This document shows, one piece after another, positions 55,061 through 64,000 of a DNA stretch of 64,000 bases (the stretch's first letter is position 1; each line of letters opens with the position of its first letter). Location: positions 33,328 through 97,327 of the forward strand of contig DASTMP010000196.1 of NCBI GenBank assembly GCA_035714085.1. The letters are read 5' to 3'. The notes under the pieces were generated by a model. That model was not told the DNA's origin and did not search any database. It saw nothing but the letters and a program-made list of their open reading frames with translations. The translations under genes were made by a program, and so were the position numbers. This DNA is from JAJVID01 sp035714085 (GTDB lineage: Bacteria; Acidobacteriota; Blastocatellia; RBC074).

Positions 55061-55783
55061 ATGACGCTGAAACCACGCTTCACCCATCCCGGAATAGTTT
55101 TGTTAATCGCGCTCGTCGCGATATGCGCCGACAAGGCGCTCGCCCAATCAACCATCTTCAACATTCCTTCGACCGACGTCGTGGCGAAGAAGAAGGTCTA
55201 TTTTGAATTCGATCTCATCACTCATCTTGAAAGCCACGACAACGGCGGCTTTCAATCCTACGTCCCGCGCGTGGTCGTGGGAGTGGGCAAGGGCGTCGAG
55301 ATCGGATTGAACGTCTCCACGACCGATTCGGCGGCGCCGACGGTCGTTTACGCGCAGCCGAATATCAAGTGGCAGGCCTGGGCGAGCGAGGAAAAAGGCG
55401 CGGCGATGACATTCGGCGCGATCGCTTACACGCCGCTCAGAAACCGCAGCGACAACGACACCTTCGGACTTTTTTACGGCAATATGAGTAAGAAGTTCAA
55501 AGGCGATTACGGCCCGCGCTTCACAGTCGGCGGTTATGGCCTCGGCGGATTGGACATTGCCGGCGTGGATAAAGGCGGCGCGATGGTCGGCTACGAACAG
55601 CCGCTGGCGAAGAGGGTCAGCTTTGTCGCCGACTGGTTCAGCGGCAAGAACGCCTTCGGTTATGTCACGCCGGGCTTCTCCTTCGCATTGCCGAAGTCGA
55701 GCCTCCTAAATATTGGCTACAGCATCGGCAATTCGGGCAGAAAGAATAACGGACTATTCGTCTATTACGGAATTACATTCTAG
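55061..55783 (+). CDS. Small secreted or outer-membrane beta-barrel protein
   Basis: This 240-residue protein has a signal peptide (about residues 1-29, KALA-Q). Amphipathic strands follow (VYFEFDLITHLESHD, VEIGLNVSTTDSAAPTVVYA, FGLFYGNMSKKFKG, RFTVGGYGLGGLD, ISYGYSIG-like LLNIGYSIGNSG) and the protein ends in YYGITF, an aromatic end typical of an outer-membrane barrel. The ATG at 55061 has GGGAG 9 nt upstream; the ATG at 55043 lies before this site. I recognise no named family. Its position after glnD-amt-PII-amt suggests a link to nitrogen uptake, which is inference only. Confidence 0.7.
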   Translation: MTLKPRFTHPGIVLLIALVAICADKALAQSTIFNIPSTDVVAKKKVYFEFDLITHLESHDNGGFQSYVPRVVVGVGKGVEIGLNVSTTDSAAPTVVYAQPNIKWQAWASEEKGAAMTFGAIAYTPLRNRSDNDTFGLFYGNMSKKFKGDYGPRFTVGGYGLGGLDIAGVDKGGAMVGYEQPLAKRVSFVADWFSGKNAFGYVTPGFSFALPKSSLLNIGYSIGNSGRKNNGLFVYYGITF

Positions 55784-55927
55784 TTGGAACTGTTCGCGCG
55801 CGACTGCCACGCGGTCGCGAACGGGGTTAACCGCCTGCTTAGGCGCGCAGCGCTTTTAAGTCCCGGGCTGGTTTTGCTGGGGTCAAATTGAAATAAAAAG
55901 CCGACGTCATTGGTCGGCGAAGATTTT

Positions 55928-55972
<45 letters not shown>

Positions 55973-55973
55973 C

Positions 55974-56004
55974 GCGGCGGGTCGCGAGACCCGCCGCATT
56001 TTTT
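55974..56004 (+). terminator. Strong intrinsic terminator
   Basis: A perfect 10-bp stem GCGGCGGGTC/GACCCGCCGC with a GCGA tetraloop is followed by A and six T residues. It lies in the gap between the barrel gene (+) and the antiporter gene (-), 190 bp past the barrel stop. Confidence 0.88.
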
Positions 56005-56045
56005 CGCCATTGAAGCGCGGGCTCATGCTGGAAAATGAAACTGCG

Positions 56046-57407
56046 CTATCGTCCTTTTATCTTTTGCTCAATCGTTTGGCTGTCGAATTCAGCTTCTTCA
56101 ATTCCGGCTATGGATTCGTAAACGTCGGCGCGCTCCTCGACCACGCGCGGGAAGACCAGCCGGAGCAACAGCGGCGTGATCATGGTCGTCACCAGGACCA
56201 TAATTACCATGATCGAGAAAATCTCCTTGTCGATTACCCCGCTCGCCAATCCAACGCCGGCGACGATCAACCCGACCTCGCCGCGCGAGATCATTCCGAC
56301 GCCGACGCGCAAAGATTCCTGACGGTTGAAGCCGCACAAACGCGCCGCAGCGCCACAGCCTAAGACCTTGCCGGCGACGGCGACGGTCAGAATCAGGGCC
56401 ATCAGCCACAGCTTCGCCGAATCGCCAGCGAGCGCGCGCCCGTCGGCTTCGAGGCCGATCGAGATGAAGAAGACCGGGACGAGGATGCTGTAGGTCAATG
56501 GGTGAATGCCTTCGTCTATCTCGCGTTTGAACCGCGTGCGCGTAAAGAGTACGCCCGCGATGTATGAGCCGGTGATCGCCGCCACCTGGCCGACGTACTG
56601 GGCGAAAAAGGCGTAAATAAACGCGACGCCGACAGAGAAGGCCAGCAGCGCCTGACTTGCCGGGACTGTCATTGCGCGCGCAAGCAGCCGGTCGAAGAAC
56701 TTTAGCCCGAGCCAGATCGAAATCGCGAAGAAGAGCGCCATCAGCGCGACCACGAACAGAATCTCAGCGACCTTGGCGCCGCCCGCGAGCGCGCCCGCGA
56801 GCAGCATGGGGAGCGTCGCTTCGGAGCTTACGTGATCGCCGACCGTCGAGCCGCCGACCGTCGAGAACGCCACGACGAGTGACAGTACGATGATGCCCAT
56901 CACGTCGTCGATGACCGCCGCGCCGAGGATTGTCATGCCCTCTTTCGAGCGCAATTGTTTCAACTCCATCAGCGTTTGGGCCGAGATGGAAACGCTCGTA
57001 GCCGTCAGCACCGCGCCGATGAAGATCGCTTCCCGCCATCCGTAGCCGAAGGCGCGCGCCGTCGCCGCCCCCCCCGCCATCGGCAGAACGACGCCCCCCG
57101 CCGCCGCCCAGAAAGCGACGCGCCCCACACGTTTCATCTCGTCCAGATCGGTTTCCAGACCGGCCACGAACATCAACAGTATGACCCCGATCTCGGAAAA
57201 ATCTTTGACGGCGTTCCCAAGCGAATCGTGCGCGGAGGCGAACGGCCACAGTCGCAGCAGGTCGATCACAGTGGGGCCGAGTAGAAGCCCGATCAGGATT
57301 TCGCCGAAGACCGCGGGCTGGCCGAAGCGCACACTCAGCGCCCCGGCGGCTTTCGCCGCGAAGACGATGATCACGAGCAGCAACAGAAGCTGTAATAAGT
57401 GGGGCAT
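56046..57407 (-). CDS. Kef-type cation:proton antiporter (CPA2 family)
   Basis: This 453-residue integral membrane protein has 12-13 helices. Key parts are FGQPAVFGEILIGLLLGPTV (helix 2), FSEIGVILLMFVAGLETDLDEM, TATSVSISAQTLMEL and GAAVIDDVMGIIVLSLVV, whose DD pair belongs to the exchange site of CPA2 antiporters. SMISRGEVGLIVAGVG-type sequence (MISRGEVGLIVAGVGL) precedes the last helices. No TrkA-N/RCK domain follows, unlike KefB/KefC. The ATG at 57407 is 1 nt from the stop of the deoxyhypusine-synthase-like gene, indicating coupled expression in the speA operon. It may exchange Na+ or K+ for protons; a role with polyamines is speculative. Confidence 0.92.
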   Translation of the reverse strand: MPHLLQLLLLLVIIVFAAKAAGALSVRFGQPAVFGEILIGLLLGPTVIDLLRLWPFASAHDSLGNAVKDFSEIGVILLMFVAGLETDLDEMKRVGRVAFWAAAGGVVLPMAGGAATARAFGYGWREAIFIGAVLTATSVSISAQTLMELKQLRSKEGMTILGAAVIDDVMGIIVLSLVVAFSTVGGSTVGDHVSSEATLPMLLAGALAGGAKVAEILFVVALMALFFAISIWLGLKFFDRLLARAMTVPASQALLAFSVGVAFIYAFFAQYVGQVAAITGSYIAGVLFTRTRFKREIDEGIHPLTYSILVPVFFISIGLEADGRALAGDSAKLWLMALILTVAVAGKVLGCGAAARLCGFNRQESLRVGVGMISRGEVGLIVAGVGLASGVIDKEIFSIMVIMVLVTTMITPLLLRLVFPRVVEERADVYESIAGIEEAEFDSQTIEQKIKGR

Positions 57408-57408
57408 G

Positions 57409-58458
<1,050 letters not shown>

Positions 58459-58500
58459 TACTTTTTCAAATGACTGACTGGTTGTAGTGGTTCGTGGTTC

Positions 58501-58557
58501 GTGGTTAGTGGCATGCATAATCCAAACACTATACACTGCCCACTACCCACTAACCAC
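58501..58557. repeat. Hairpin between speA and the DHS-like gene
   Basis: GTGGTTAGTGG (58501-58511) pairs perfectly with CCACTAACCAC (58547-58557). Upstream GTGGTTCGTGGTTC copies extend the pairing imperfectly. It could attenuate read-through from speA. Confidence 0.7.
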
Positions 58558-58559
58558 TG

Positions 58560-60467
58560 TTACCTGTGTCCGTTGCCGGCGAGATACGTGTAGCCGTGGT
58601 AATGGCTTTCGTAATCGTCGGCTAAGCCGGTCGCCTGTTCCTCAGTCAGCTTTCCTTTCTTGATCTGTCTATTAAGCAAATTACGGAAACCGTCTTGCAA
58701 GAATTCTTTTTCGTATTTGGCGAAAGAGACCATGTCTCCCACTGTCGAGCCGGGGATGACGCGGCTGATGTGGTATTCGCCGTCGCCTGAAACAATGACG
58801 TGGGCTTCATTGGTCGTGCCGAAGAGGTTGTGGAAATTCCCCATCACCTCCTGATAAGCGCCGATCAGCATCATCGCCAGGAAATAGGGCTCGCCGGGCT
58901 GAAGGTCGTGGACCTCCAGAACTTCCTTCACGTCGTGCAGGTCCACGAACTTGTCCACCACGCCGTCGGAATCGCATGTGATGTCGCACAAAGTGGCGGT
59001 GTCTTTGGGCGGCTCATTGAGCTTGTGGATGGGAATGATCGGAAAGAGCTGGTCTATCGCCCAATGATCCGGCACTGATCGGAAGACCGAAAAATTGCAG
59101 AGGTATTTCGCGGACAGCAGCTTTCTCAGGTCGTCGAACTCTTCCGACTTGATCTGTGTCTGCTTGGCGAAATTGTTGGCCTCGTCACAAACTTCCCAGA
59201 AGAGCACCTCGCCTTTCGCGCGGTCCTCGAGCGAGATGAAGCCGAGGTCGAAGAGCGTGCAGAGTTCTTCCTTGTGTTCGAGCGCGTCGTGGTAATACTC
59301 GAGGAAGTTTTTGGCGTTCATCGTCTTGTACAGGTCGTACAATTCGTTGATCACCTGAGCCTCGTTGCCGGTGATCGTGATGTTGTGGATGCCCTGCACG
59401 GTCTCGATCTCGTCAATGATATTGGTGACGAGCATCGCGTGATAGGCGACCAGCACGCGCCCCGACTCTGTGATCACGTTCGGTTCGGGCACGTTCTCTT
59501 CCTCGCAGACGCCCTTGATCGTGTAGATGACGTCGTTGGCGAACTCCTGCATGGTGTAATTGACCGACGATTCGAAGCTGGTCTTGCTGCCGTCGTAATC
59601 GACGCCCGCGCCGCCCCCCACGTTCAGATGGTCGACGTCGACGCCCATCTTTCGGATCTTGGCGTAAACGCGCGCGGCCTCTTTAACGCCCGCCTTGACG
59701 CGTTTGATCTGCGTGATCTGCGACCCGATGTGGAAATGAAGCACGCGCAGCATGTCGGTCAACCCGGCGTCGCTGAGCATTTTGATAGCCTGCAACAGCT
59801 CGGTCGTGGTCAACCCGAATTTCGACTGTTCGCCGCCGGATTTCTCCCACCGCCCAGATCCGCGCGTGTAAAGTCGCACGCGCATTCCGACCATCGGGCG
59901 GACGCCGGTTTCGAGGACGCGGTCCACCACTTTGCCCAGTTCGTTGAGTTTTTCAATGACGATTATGACGTTCTTTCCTGCCTGAGCGCCGACGAAGGCA
60001 AGATCGATGAAGCTGTCGTCCTTGAACCCGTTGCAGACCAGCAGCGAGTCCGGGGACTGATCCATGGCGATGGCCGCGTAAAGCTCGGGCTTACTTCCGG
60101 CTTCCAGCCCGTAATTGTATTTGGAGGCTTCTTCGAGGTAGGCCTCGATCACCTGCTTGCGCTGGTTAACCTTCAACGGGAAGACGGCGCGATGCTCGCC
60201 TTTATAATCGAATTCTTTCATCGCCGAGCGGAAGGATTGGTTCATCTTCCGAACCTGGCTGGCGAAGATTTGGGGGAATCTTATAAGGACCGGCAATTTG
60301 ACGCGCCGGGAAATCAGATCATCGACGATTCGTTTGACATCCACGCTGCGGGGGTCCCCCTCAACCGGACGGACAATCAGATTGCCTCGCGAATTGATGT
60401 CAAAATAACCCGCGCCCCAATTCTCAATGCCGTAGGTCTGAGCAACCTCAGCGATGGCTGATTTCAT
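58560..60467 (-). CDS. speA: Biosynthetic arginine decarboxylase
   Basis: This 635-residue PLP enzyme of fold type III converts arginine to agmatine at the start of polyamine synthesis. Lys99 (AVFPLKVNQR) binds PLP. The phosphate-binding and active-site parts HFHIGSQITQIKRVK, LNVGGGAGVDYDGS and ITESGRVLVAYHAM are present, and CDITCDSDGVVDKFVD carries the catalytic Cys and Asp contributed across the dimer. The length and opening (TYGIENWGAGYFDIN) match SpeA of the biosynthetic type. It is the first gene of a minus-strand unit with the DHS-like gene and the antiporter. No agmatinase or agmatine deiminase gene is in the window. Confidence 0.97.
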   Translation of the reverse strand: MKSAIAEVAQTYGIENWGAGYFDINSRGNLIVRPVEGDPRSVDVKRIVDDLISRRVKLPVLIRFPQIFASQVRKMNQSFRSAMKEFDYKGEHRAVFPLKVNQRKQVIEAYLEEASKYNYGLEAGSKPELYAAIAMDQSPDSLLVCNGFKDDSFIDLAFVGAQAGKNVIIVIEKLNELGKVVDRVLETGVRPMVGMRVRLYTRGSGRWEKSGGEQSKFGLTTTELLQAIKMLSDAGLTDMLRVLHFHIGSQITQIKRVKAGVKEAARVYAKIRKMGVDVDHLNVGGGAGVDYDGSKTSFESSVNYTMQEFANDVIYTIKGVCEEENVPEPNVITESGRVLVAYHAMLVTNIIDEIETVQGIHNITITGNEAQVINELYDLYKTMNAKNFLEYYHDALEHKEELCTLFDLGFISLEDRAKGEVLFWEVCDEANNFAKQTQIKSEEFDDLRKLLSAKYLCNFSVFRSVPDHWAIDQLFPIIPIHKLNEPPKDTATLCDITCDSDGVVDKFVDLHDVKEVLEVHDLQPGEPYFLAMMLIGAYQEVMGNFHNLFGTTNEAHVIVSGDGEYHISRVIPGSTVGDMVSFAKYEKEFLQDGFRNLLNRQIKKGKLTEEQATGLADDYESHYHGYTYLAGNGHR

Positions 60468-61032
60468 TTTTGATTGTTCTCTGACCTCCCCGAAGTGGAT
60501 TTTTCAAGATGAAAGGGAACCTGACCGCCGTTAATAAGCACACTCTGACCCATCGCCGCGCTTGTCAATCTGCCAGCAGGAGGCCTTATCCAGACAACTT
60601 CAGGCAAGTATTGGCGGAATCGGAACTTATTTAACGAGAGGCGGACTGTAACAAATTGACCGCAGGGCTGTCAAAAACTATTTTTGGGACGGTTATCTTA
60701 TTGTGGCGAAAGGCTTTTTGCTGAATTAGGGGAGGCGCCGCTCGATTCGTTAGACCTCGATACATCCAGGTCTAGGCTGTTAGGACTGATTGGCGGACTA
60801 TTGGCGCACCGATTTTTTAACTCAAGTTTTCTGTGTAGAAGGGGCATTCAGCGGCAAGCCGCTGAGACTTAGGAGCTACTTTTTACGTCGCCATTCACAC
60901 TTGTCCGCACGGTCGATGTATCCGCCGAGAAACAATACCTCGTCAACTGCGGCGGCTTTGCAAGAGAACTCTTTTTGTATAAATCGGAGCCATGAACGAT
61001 GACGATGTCCTAAACGGACGCGCAAAATCGGC
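60468..61032. other. Intergenic region upstream of speA (565 bp)
   Basis: No gene is recognised; short frames have no familiar sequence. One compact hairpin, TCAGCGGC-AA-GCCGCTGA, lies at 60848-60865. The speA promoter should lie just to the right of 60467. The remainder is featureless to me. Confidence 0.45.
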
Positions 61033-61707
61033 TCAGCGCGCGGCGCGCCTGCGGGCGCGCAGATAAACGCGAACGTCGTCGTTGCGCGGGTTGACTACGT
61101 AAACAGAAACGCGGCCGTCGGGCAGGGGTTGGATCACTCCTGGCGAGGCCAGGGCCGTCAAACGCCATCCCGCAGGCAATACCACAGTGTTTCGGAGTCT
61201 TCCGAAGGTCCGATCCCAGACCAGTTCTTCGCCATCCATGTAATAACTTTTCGGATCGGAGTAAGTCTCCTTGAGTCGCAGCCGCGTGGAGGAGCCTTTG
61301 GCGACGGGTTGCGCCAGGTAAGTGACGACCACTTCGGCGTCGTCCTTAACGTCCGTCAGAGGCAACTTGCGTTCTCTTACCTGCTTGCCTGAAAGAGTCT
61401 CCCATTTGAGATTGGCGCCGGTGTCCAGATCGATGCTTTCGGGGTCAGAGACGTGGCTGCCGGCGCGTACGATGTTGAAATAGTGGCTCGCGCCTTCTTT
61501 TCGCTCTGTGTAATCGTGCGTGATTCGGAAGGCGTGCGATTGCGGATCCTGCAATTCATACAGAATCTCCCGATCCTGGTAGGCGCGTTCCGAAAGCGCG
61601 GCGTCCTGTCGCGCCGCGGTCGTTCCGGCCAATTGCGGCACAACGGCCGCCGAACAAAGCGCGATGAGCGCGAAACCGGCGTTGAAGGATTTGGCGATAG
61701 AGGTCAT
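61033..61707 (-). CDS. Secreted protein of unknown function, tandem paralog A
   Basis: This 224-residue protein has a signal peptide (about residues 1-33, TAAR). It is beta-rich: EILYELQDPQSHAFRITHDYT, GASHYFNIVRAGSHVSDPES, VVVTYLAQPVAKGSSTRLRLKETY and RLRNTVVLPAGWRLTALASPG. The strand pattern resembles the upstream gene residue for residue, and NTVVLPAG and the RLRLKETY block are shared. I recognise no named family. The ATG overlaps the TGA of the upstream paralog by 4 bases (ATGA at 61704-61707), so the two are translationally coupled and arose by tandem duplication. Confidence 0.75.
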   Translation of the reverse strand: MTSIAKSFNAGFALIALCSAAVVPQLAGTTAARQDAALSERAYQDREILYELQDPQSHAFRITHDYTERKEGASHYFNIVRAGSHVSDPESIDLDTGANLKWETLSGKQVRERKLPLTDVKDDAEVVVTYLAQPVAKGSSTRLRLKETYSDPKSYYMDGEELVWDRTFGRLRNTVVLPAGWRLTALASPGVIQPLPDGRVSVYVVNPRNDDVRVYLRARRRAAR

Positions 61708-62345
61708 GGCTTGTCCGATCCTTTCCCTGCGGGCGCGATCCGCCGCGCCCGTATCGTCACTTCAAGCTGGCCGCCGCTGCCCGGATTCACAAACGCCAGT
61801 TTCAACCGCCCGTCCGGTTGAGATATCACTTGCGCGGCGACCGAGCTTGAAACTATCTCATAACCTGCCGGCAACACCACGCTGTTGCGCGGGATTCCGA
61901 GCGGACGTTTAAATACCAGAAGGTCGCCTTCGGCGTAATAGCTTTTTTCGTCCTTGTACGTCTTATCAATGCGCAGCCGGTATTCGCCGCGAGCGGGCAC
62001 GGGATGCGCCAGGTGGACTTTGATGTAATTGGTGGCAGGATCGAAATTCCCGTCGGGCGAATCGACTTTGGCCTGCGCTCCGTTGACGACTTCAAACTTG
62101 AGTTGTTTACCCGTGGCCAGATCGTAAATCTCTTCGTCCGAAGCCTCGCTGCCCGGTCGGATGGGGTTAAAGTGAAAACGCGCCTCCGGCTTTGTCTCAG
62201 TCACTTCATAATAAATTCGAAATTGATGCGTCTCGGGCGCGAGCAGTTCGTAGCGCGTATAGGTGTCGGCGGAGATGTATTGCGCGGGCGCGCCAATGCC
62301 CGCCATTAACAGCATCGCCGCAAGGCAAATCAATTTTCGCCTCAT
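61704..62345 (-). CDS. Secreted protein of unknown function, tandem paralog B
   Basis: This 213-residue protein has a signal peptide (about residues 1-22, GAPA-Q) and a beta-rich domain: TYTRYELLAPETHQFRIYYEV, ARFHFNPIRPGSEASDEEIYD, YIKVHLAHPVPARGEYRLRID and NSVVLPAGYEIVSSSV. It aligns with the downstream gene over nearly its full length: 'H.FRI..', 'F...R.GS...D', 'YL/HLAxPV..' and 'N.VVLPAG'. Its TGA overlaps the ATG of that gene. Function is unknown. A 44-bp gap with a basic low-complexity start (TCTTTCTGATTGTTC repeats) separates it from the Cys-rich gene. Confidence 0.75.
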   Translation of the reverse strand: MRRKLICLAAMLLMAGIGAPAQYISADTYTRYELLAPETHQFRIYYEVTETKPEARFHFNPIRPGSEASDEEIYDLATGKQLKFEVVNGAQAKVDSPDGNFDPATNYIKVHLAHPVPARGEYRLRIDKTYKDEKSYYAEGDLLVFKRPLGIPRNSVVLPAGYEIVSSSVAAQVISQPDGRLKLAFVNPGSGGQLEVTIRARRIAPAGKGSDKP

Positions 62346-62389
62346 TGCTCGTCCTCCTGATTGTTCTTTCTGATTGTTCTTTTCCGGCT

Positions 62390-63064
62390 TTAGTCGTCTG
62401 CCTCTTGCCGTTCCAATTCACGCCACCGCCGCCTGATCTCCAGGACTTCGGGGGCGAGCGCGTCCAACTTCTCTTTGATCCTGTCTCCGTTTTCCAAGGC
62501 GTTTGGACGCGGATAGCGGCGCGGCAGCGCGAGCGGGCGGACGGGTTCGCGCGCCGGCGTCGGGACGCGCGTGATCAGCTCATAGATATGGAATTCCGCC
62601 GCCCCGAATTCAGTCTTGACCCATTTCAACGCGCGCGCCGCTTCGGCGTCGCATTCCGAAATGGCGTTGAGCAAAGCCCCGCAAACAAAGGTCGCGCAGA
62701 AGACGGTCTTGCCACGCCTGTTGTTCGGGTCGCAGCCCTGGGCCCCCATCACGCGGCAACTGGCCGGACAACAGCCCGTGCCCTGCTCGTGGCAACGCCT
62801 GCAGATGTCGAAGGCGCCGCTTGACGCGAAGAACCGGTCGAGCGCCGCAATCATTTCTCCGCGCGTCAATCTGCTGTCAGGGCCGTTGTCAGGGCCGCCG
62901 TCGTGATCAGTCCTGGCGTTCAGACGGCCCCGTTCGGCGCGGGCGCACCGCGCGCAGAGCTGAAATTCACGCCCGGCGCCCGGCTCGCCGAATTTGCCGA
63001 GGCCGATCAGTTGGTAACGGCGCGAGTTCCTTGCGCCACACGATTGGCAATTTGTATCTGTCAT
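62390..63064 (-). CDS. Cys-rich cytoplasmic protein of unknown function
   Basis: This 224-residue protein has no signal peptide. An N-terminal zinc-ribbon-like set (CQSC and CARC, residues about 6-40) is followed by a second Cys cluster (CRRCHEQGTGCCPASC, CDPNN and FCATFVC; about residues 88-128). The remaining helical part contains ALKWVKTEFGAAEFHIYEL and a Lys/Glu-rich tail. In total about 13 Cys residues lie in the first 140 positions, which suggests one or two metal sites. I recognise no family. ATG 63064 lies 2 nt from the stop of the BNR-repeat gene upstream, so it belongs to the same minus-strand unit. Confidence 0.7.
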   Translation of the reverse strand: MTDTNCQSCGARNSRRYQLIGLGKFGEPGAGREFQLCARCARAERGRLNARTDHDGGPDNGPDSRLTRGEMIAALDRFFASSGAFDICRRCHEQGTGCCPASCRVMGAQGCDPNNRRGKTVFCATFVCGALLNAISECDAEAARALKWVKTEFGAAEFHIYELITRVPTPAREPVRPLALPRRYPRPNALENGDRIKEKLDALAPEVLEIRRRWRELERQEADD

Positions 63065-63066
63065 TT

Positions 63067-64000
63067 CTATCGCGTCGAGTCGCTTTTTGCGGCTGCCTCG
63101 AGGCTTTCAGTATAGGTTACGATTTCATGGGACTCCAGCCGCATCCCGGCGATGACCGCAATCCGTCCGTTAGTCGCAACCACCGGGTAAGCGACGCCTT
63201 CGTGTCGCTCACTTCTACGCTGCATGCCCTTTTGCGTATCCAGAACGCCCCAGGCGCTGAATAGCTTTTCGTCCGTGTCGTCCCAGGCGATGAAGATTGA
63301 GCCCTCCGCGAAGCCGGCGGTCTGCGCGCGCTTTCCGATTTTTTGCTGCGGATCGAGCAATCGGCGCGGAGCGAAAGTCTTTCCGCTGTCGGTCGAGGTC
63401 GCGTAGTAAAGACCGGGGCGTTCGCCTCCACCCATAAACCAGACCACCATAATGGCGCCTCGATTGTCCAAGCTGAAACTCGGCCCGGCGACCGGACAGC
63501 CGTTGACCTCCCATTTGTCTTTGCTGACCACGGTCTGCGCGAAAGTCCGCCCGCCGTCCTGGGAGCGGGCGATGATGATGTCGCGGTACATAGGCCCCGA
63601 GCGCGGCACGACGCGATAAGTGAGATATAGATTACCCGCCGCGTCAATTTGCAGATTCGTCCGGCAGCACTCGCAAACGTCGCTCAGAATGCGCCGGTCG
63701 CGCGAAAACGTTTTGCCGCGATCCGTCGAAACGGCCATCCAGATTTCGGCGCCGCGATCTTCTTTCCGCTTGTCGCGCTCGTCAATCCAGGCGACGTAGA
63801 CGCGCCCCCGCTTGTCCACGGCGACGGATTGAAAGGCGTGGCCGGCAGGTTCGCCAGCGCTGTCGGAGTTGACGGTTATGGCGGGCGAGAAGGTCTTGCC
63901 GCCGTCGGCCGAGCTCGCGAAGCGAATGTCGCCTTTCCATTTGCCGCGCTCGCTCGCCCAGCAGACGTAAACCTCGCCCTGCGCGCTGGCGGCCACCTTC
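63067..64000 (-). CDS. BNR/Asp-box repeat protein, sialidase-like (5' partial)
   Basis: The frame is open to the right edge, so the N-terminus is missing; a GTG at 63996 is only the first in-window start codon. About 310 residues are seen. Asp-box motifs recur: SADGGKTF, STDRGKTF, SQDGGRTF and STDSGKTF, each followed by a variable strand, as in a six-bladed sialidase-type propeller. YVAWIDERDKRKED and GSIFIAWDDTDEK repeat the strand between boxes. Catalytic sialidase residues (RIP motif, arginine triad) are not visible in this part, so it may be a general BNR propeller rather than an enzyme. It leads a minus-strand run with the Cys-rich protein and the two secreted paralogs. Confidence 0.8.
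   Translation of the reverse strand, partial: KVAASAQGEVYVCWASERGKWKGDIRFASSADGGKTFSPAITVNSDSAGEPAGHAFQSVAVDKRGRVYVAWIDERDKRKEDRGAEIWMAVSTDRGKTFSRDRRILSDVCECCRTNLQIDAAGNLYLTYRVVPRSGPMYRDIIIARSQDGGRTFAQTVVSKDKWEVNGCPVAGPSFSLDNRGAIMVVWFMGGGERPGLYYATSTDSGKTFAPRRLLDPQQKIGKRAQTAGFAEGSIFIAWDDTDEKLFSAWGVLDTQKGMQRRSERHEGVAYPVVATNGRIAVIAGMRLESHEIVTYTESLEAAAKSDSTR

Overview
The window is a roughly 60% GC bacterial chromosome segment. It most resembles an Acidobacteriota genome (Blastocatellia-like). This is an inference from gene content: an Oar-like TonB receptor, a VWFA-related Acidobacterial domain protein, VIT/VWA and giant TPR proteins, and a DHS-like enzyme beside speA. No rRNA, tRNA, CRISPR array or insertion sequence is visible. 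Almost every intergenic space holds a long inverted repeat.

Layout. 1-3.7 kb: 3' part of a TonB-dependent receptor, an acetyltransferase remnant and a cold-shock gene. 3.7-5.7 kb (minus): YtrA-type GntR regulator, slipin and isoprenylcysteine-methyltransferase-like protein, with a palindromic operator in front. 5.9-13 kb: thiD, an NrdD-like protein lacking the usual radical residues, carB and a CoA-binding protein. 13-19.3 kb: M23 peptidase, VWFA protein, a yggS-yggT-yggU operon, a Lon-N protein and phosphatidylserine decarboxylase.

19.4-27.4 kb is the most coherent regulatory locus. It encodes a CHASE2-PAS histidine kinase, an NtrC-type sigma-54 activator, a FecR domain fused to an outer-membrane barrel, and two small barrel proteins. 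Sigma-54 (-24/-12) promoters with exact GG-N10-GC spacing lie before the kinase and before the first small barrel gene, so the circuit probably activates itself and an envelope target.

27.6-32.3 kb: purK and purE on the minus strand, separated by an opposite-strand TPR gene built from fourteen 126-bp units. 32.7-47.4 kb: a module of large envelope proteins (propeller, VIT/VWA, 2579-residue TPR protein, unknown anchored protein) that matches no system I can name. 48.1-55.8 kb: a nitrogen block with glnD, two amt genes, a PII gene and a small barrel protein. 56-60.5 kb (minus): speA, a deoxyhypusine-synthase-like gene and a Kef-type antiporter. 61-64 kb (minus): a BNR-repeat protein entering from the right edge, a Cys-rich protein and two tandem secreted paralogs of unknown function.
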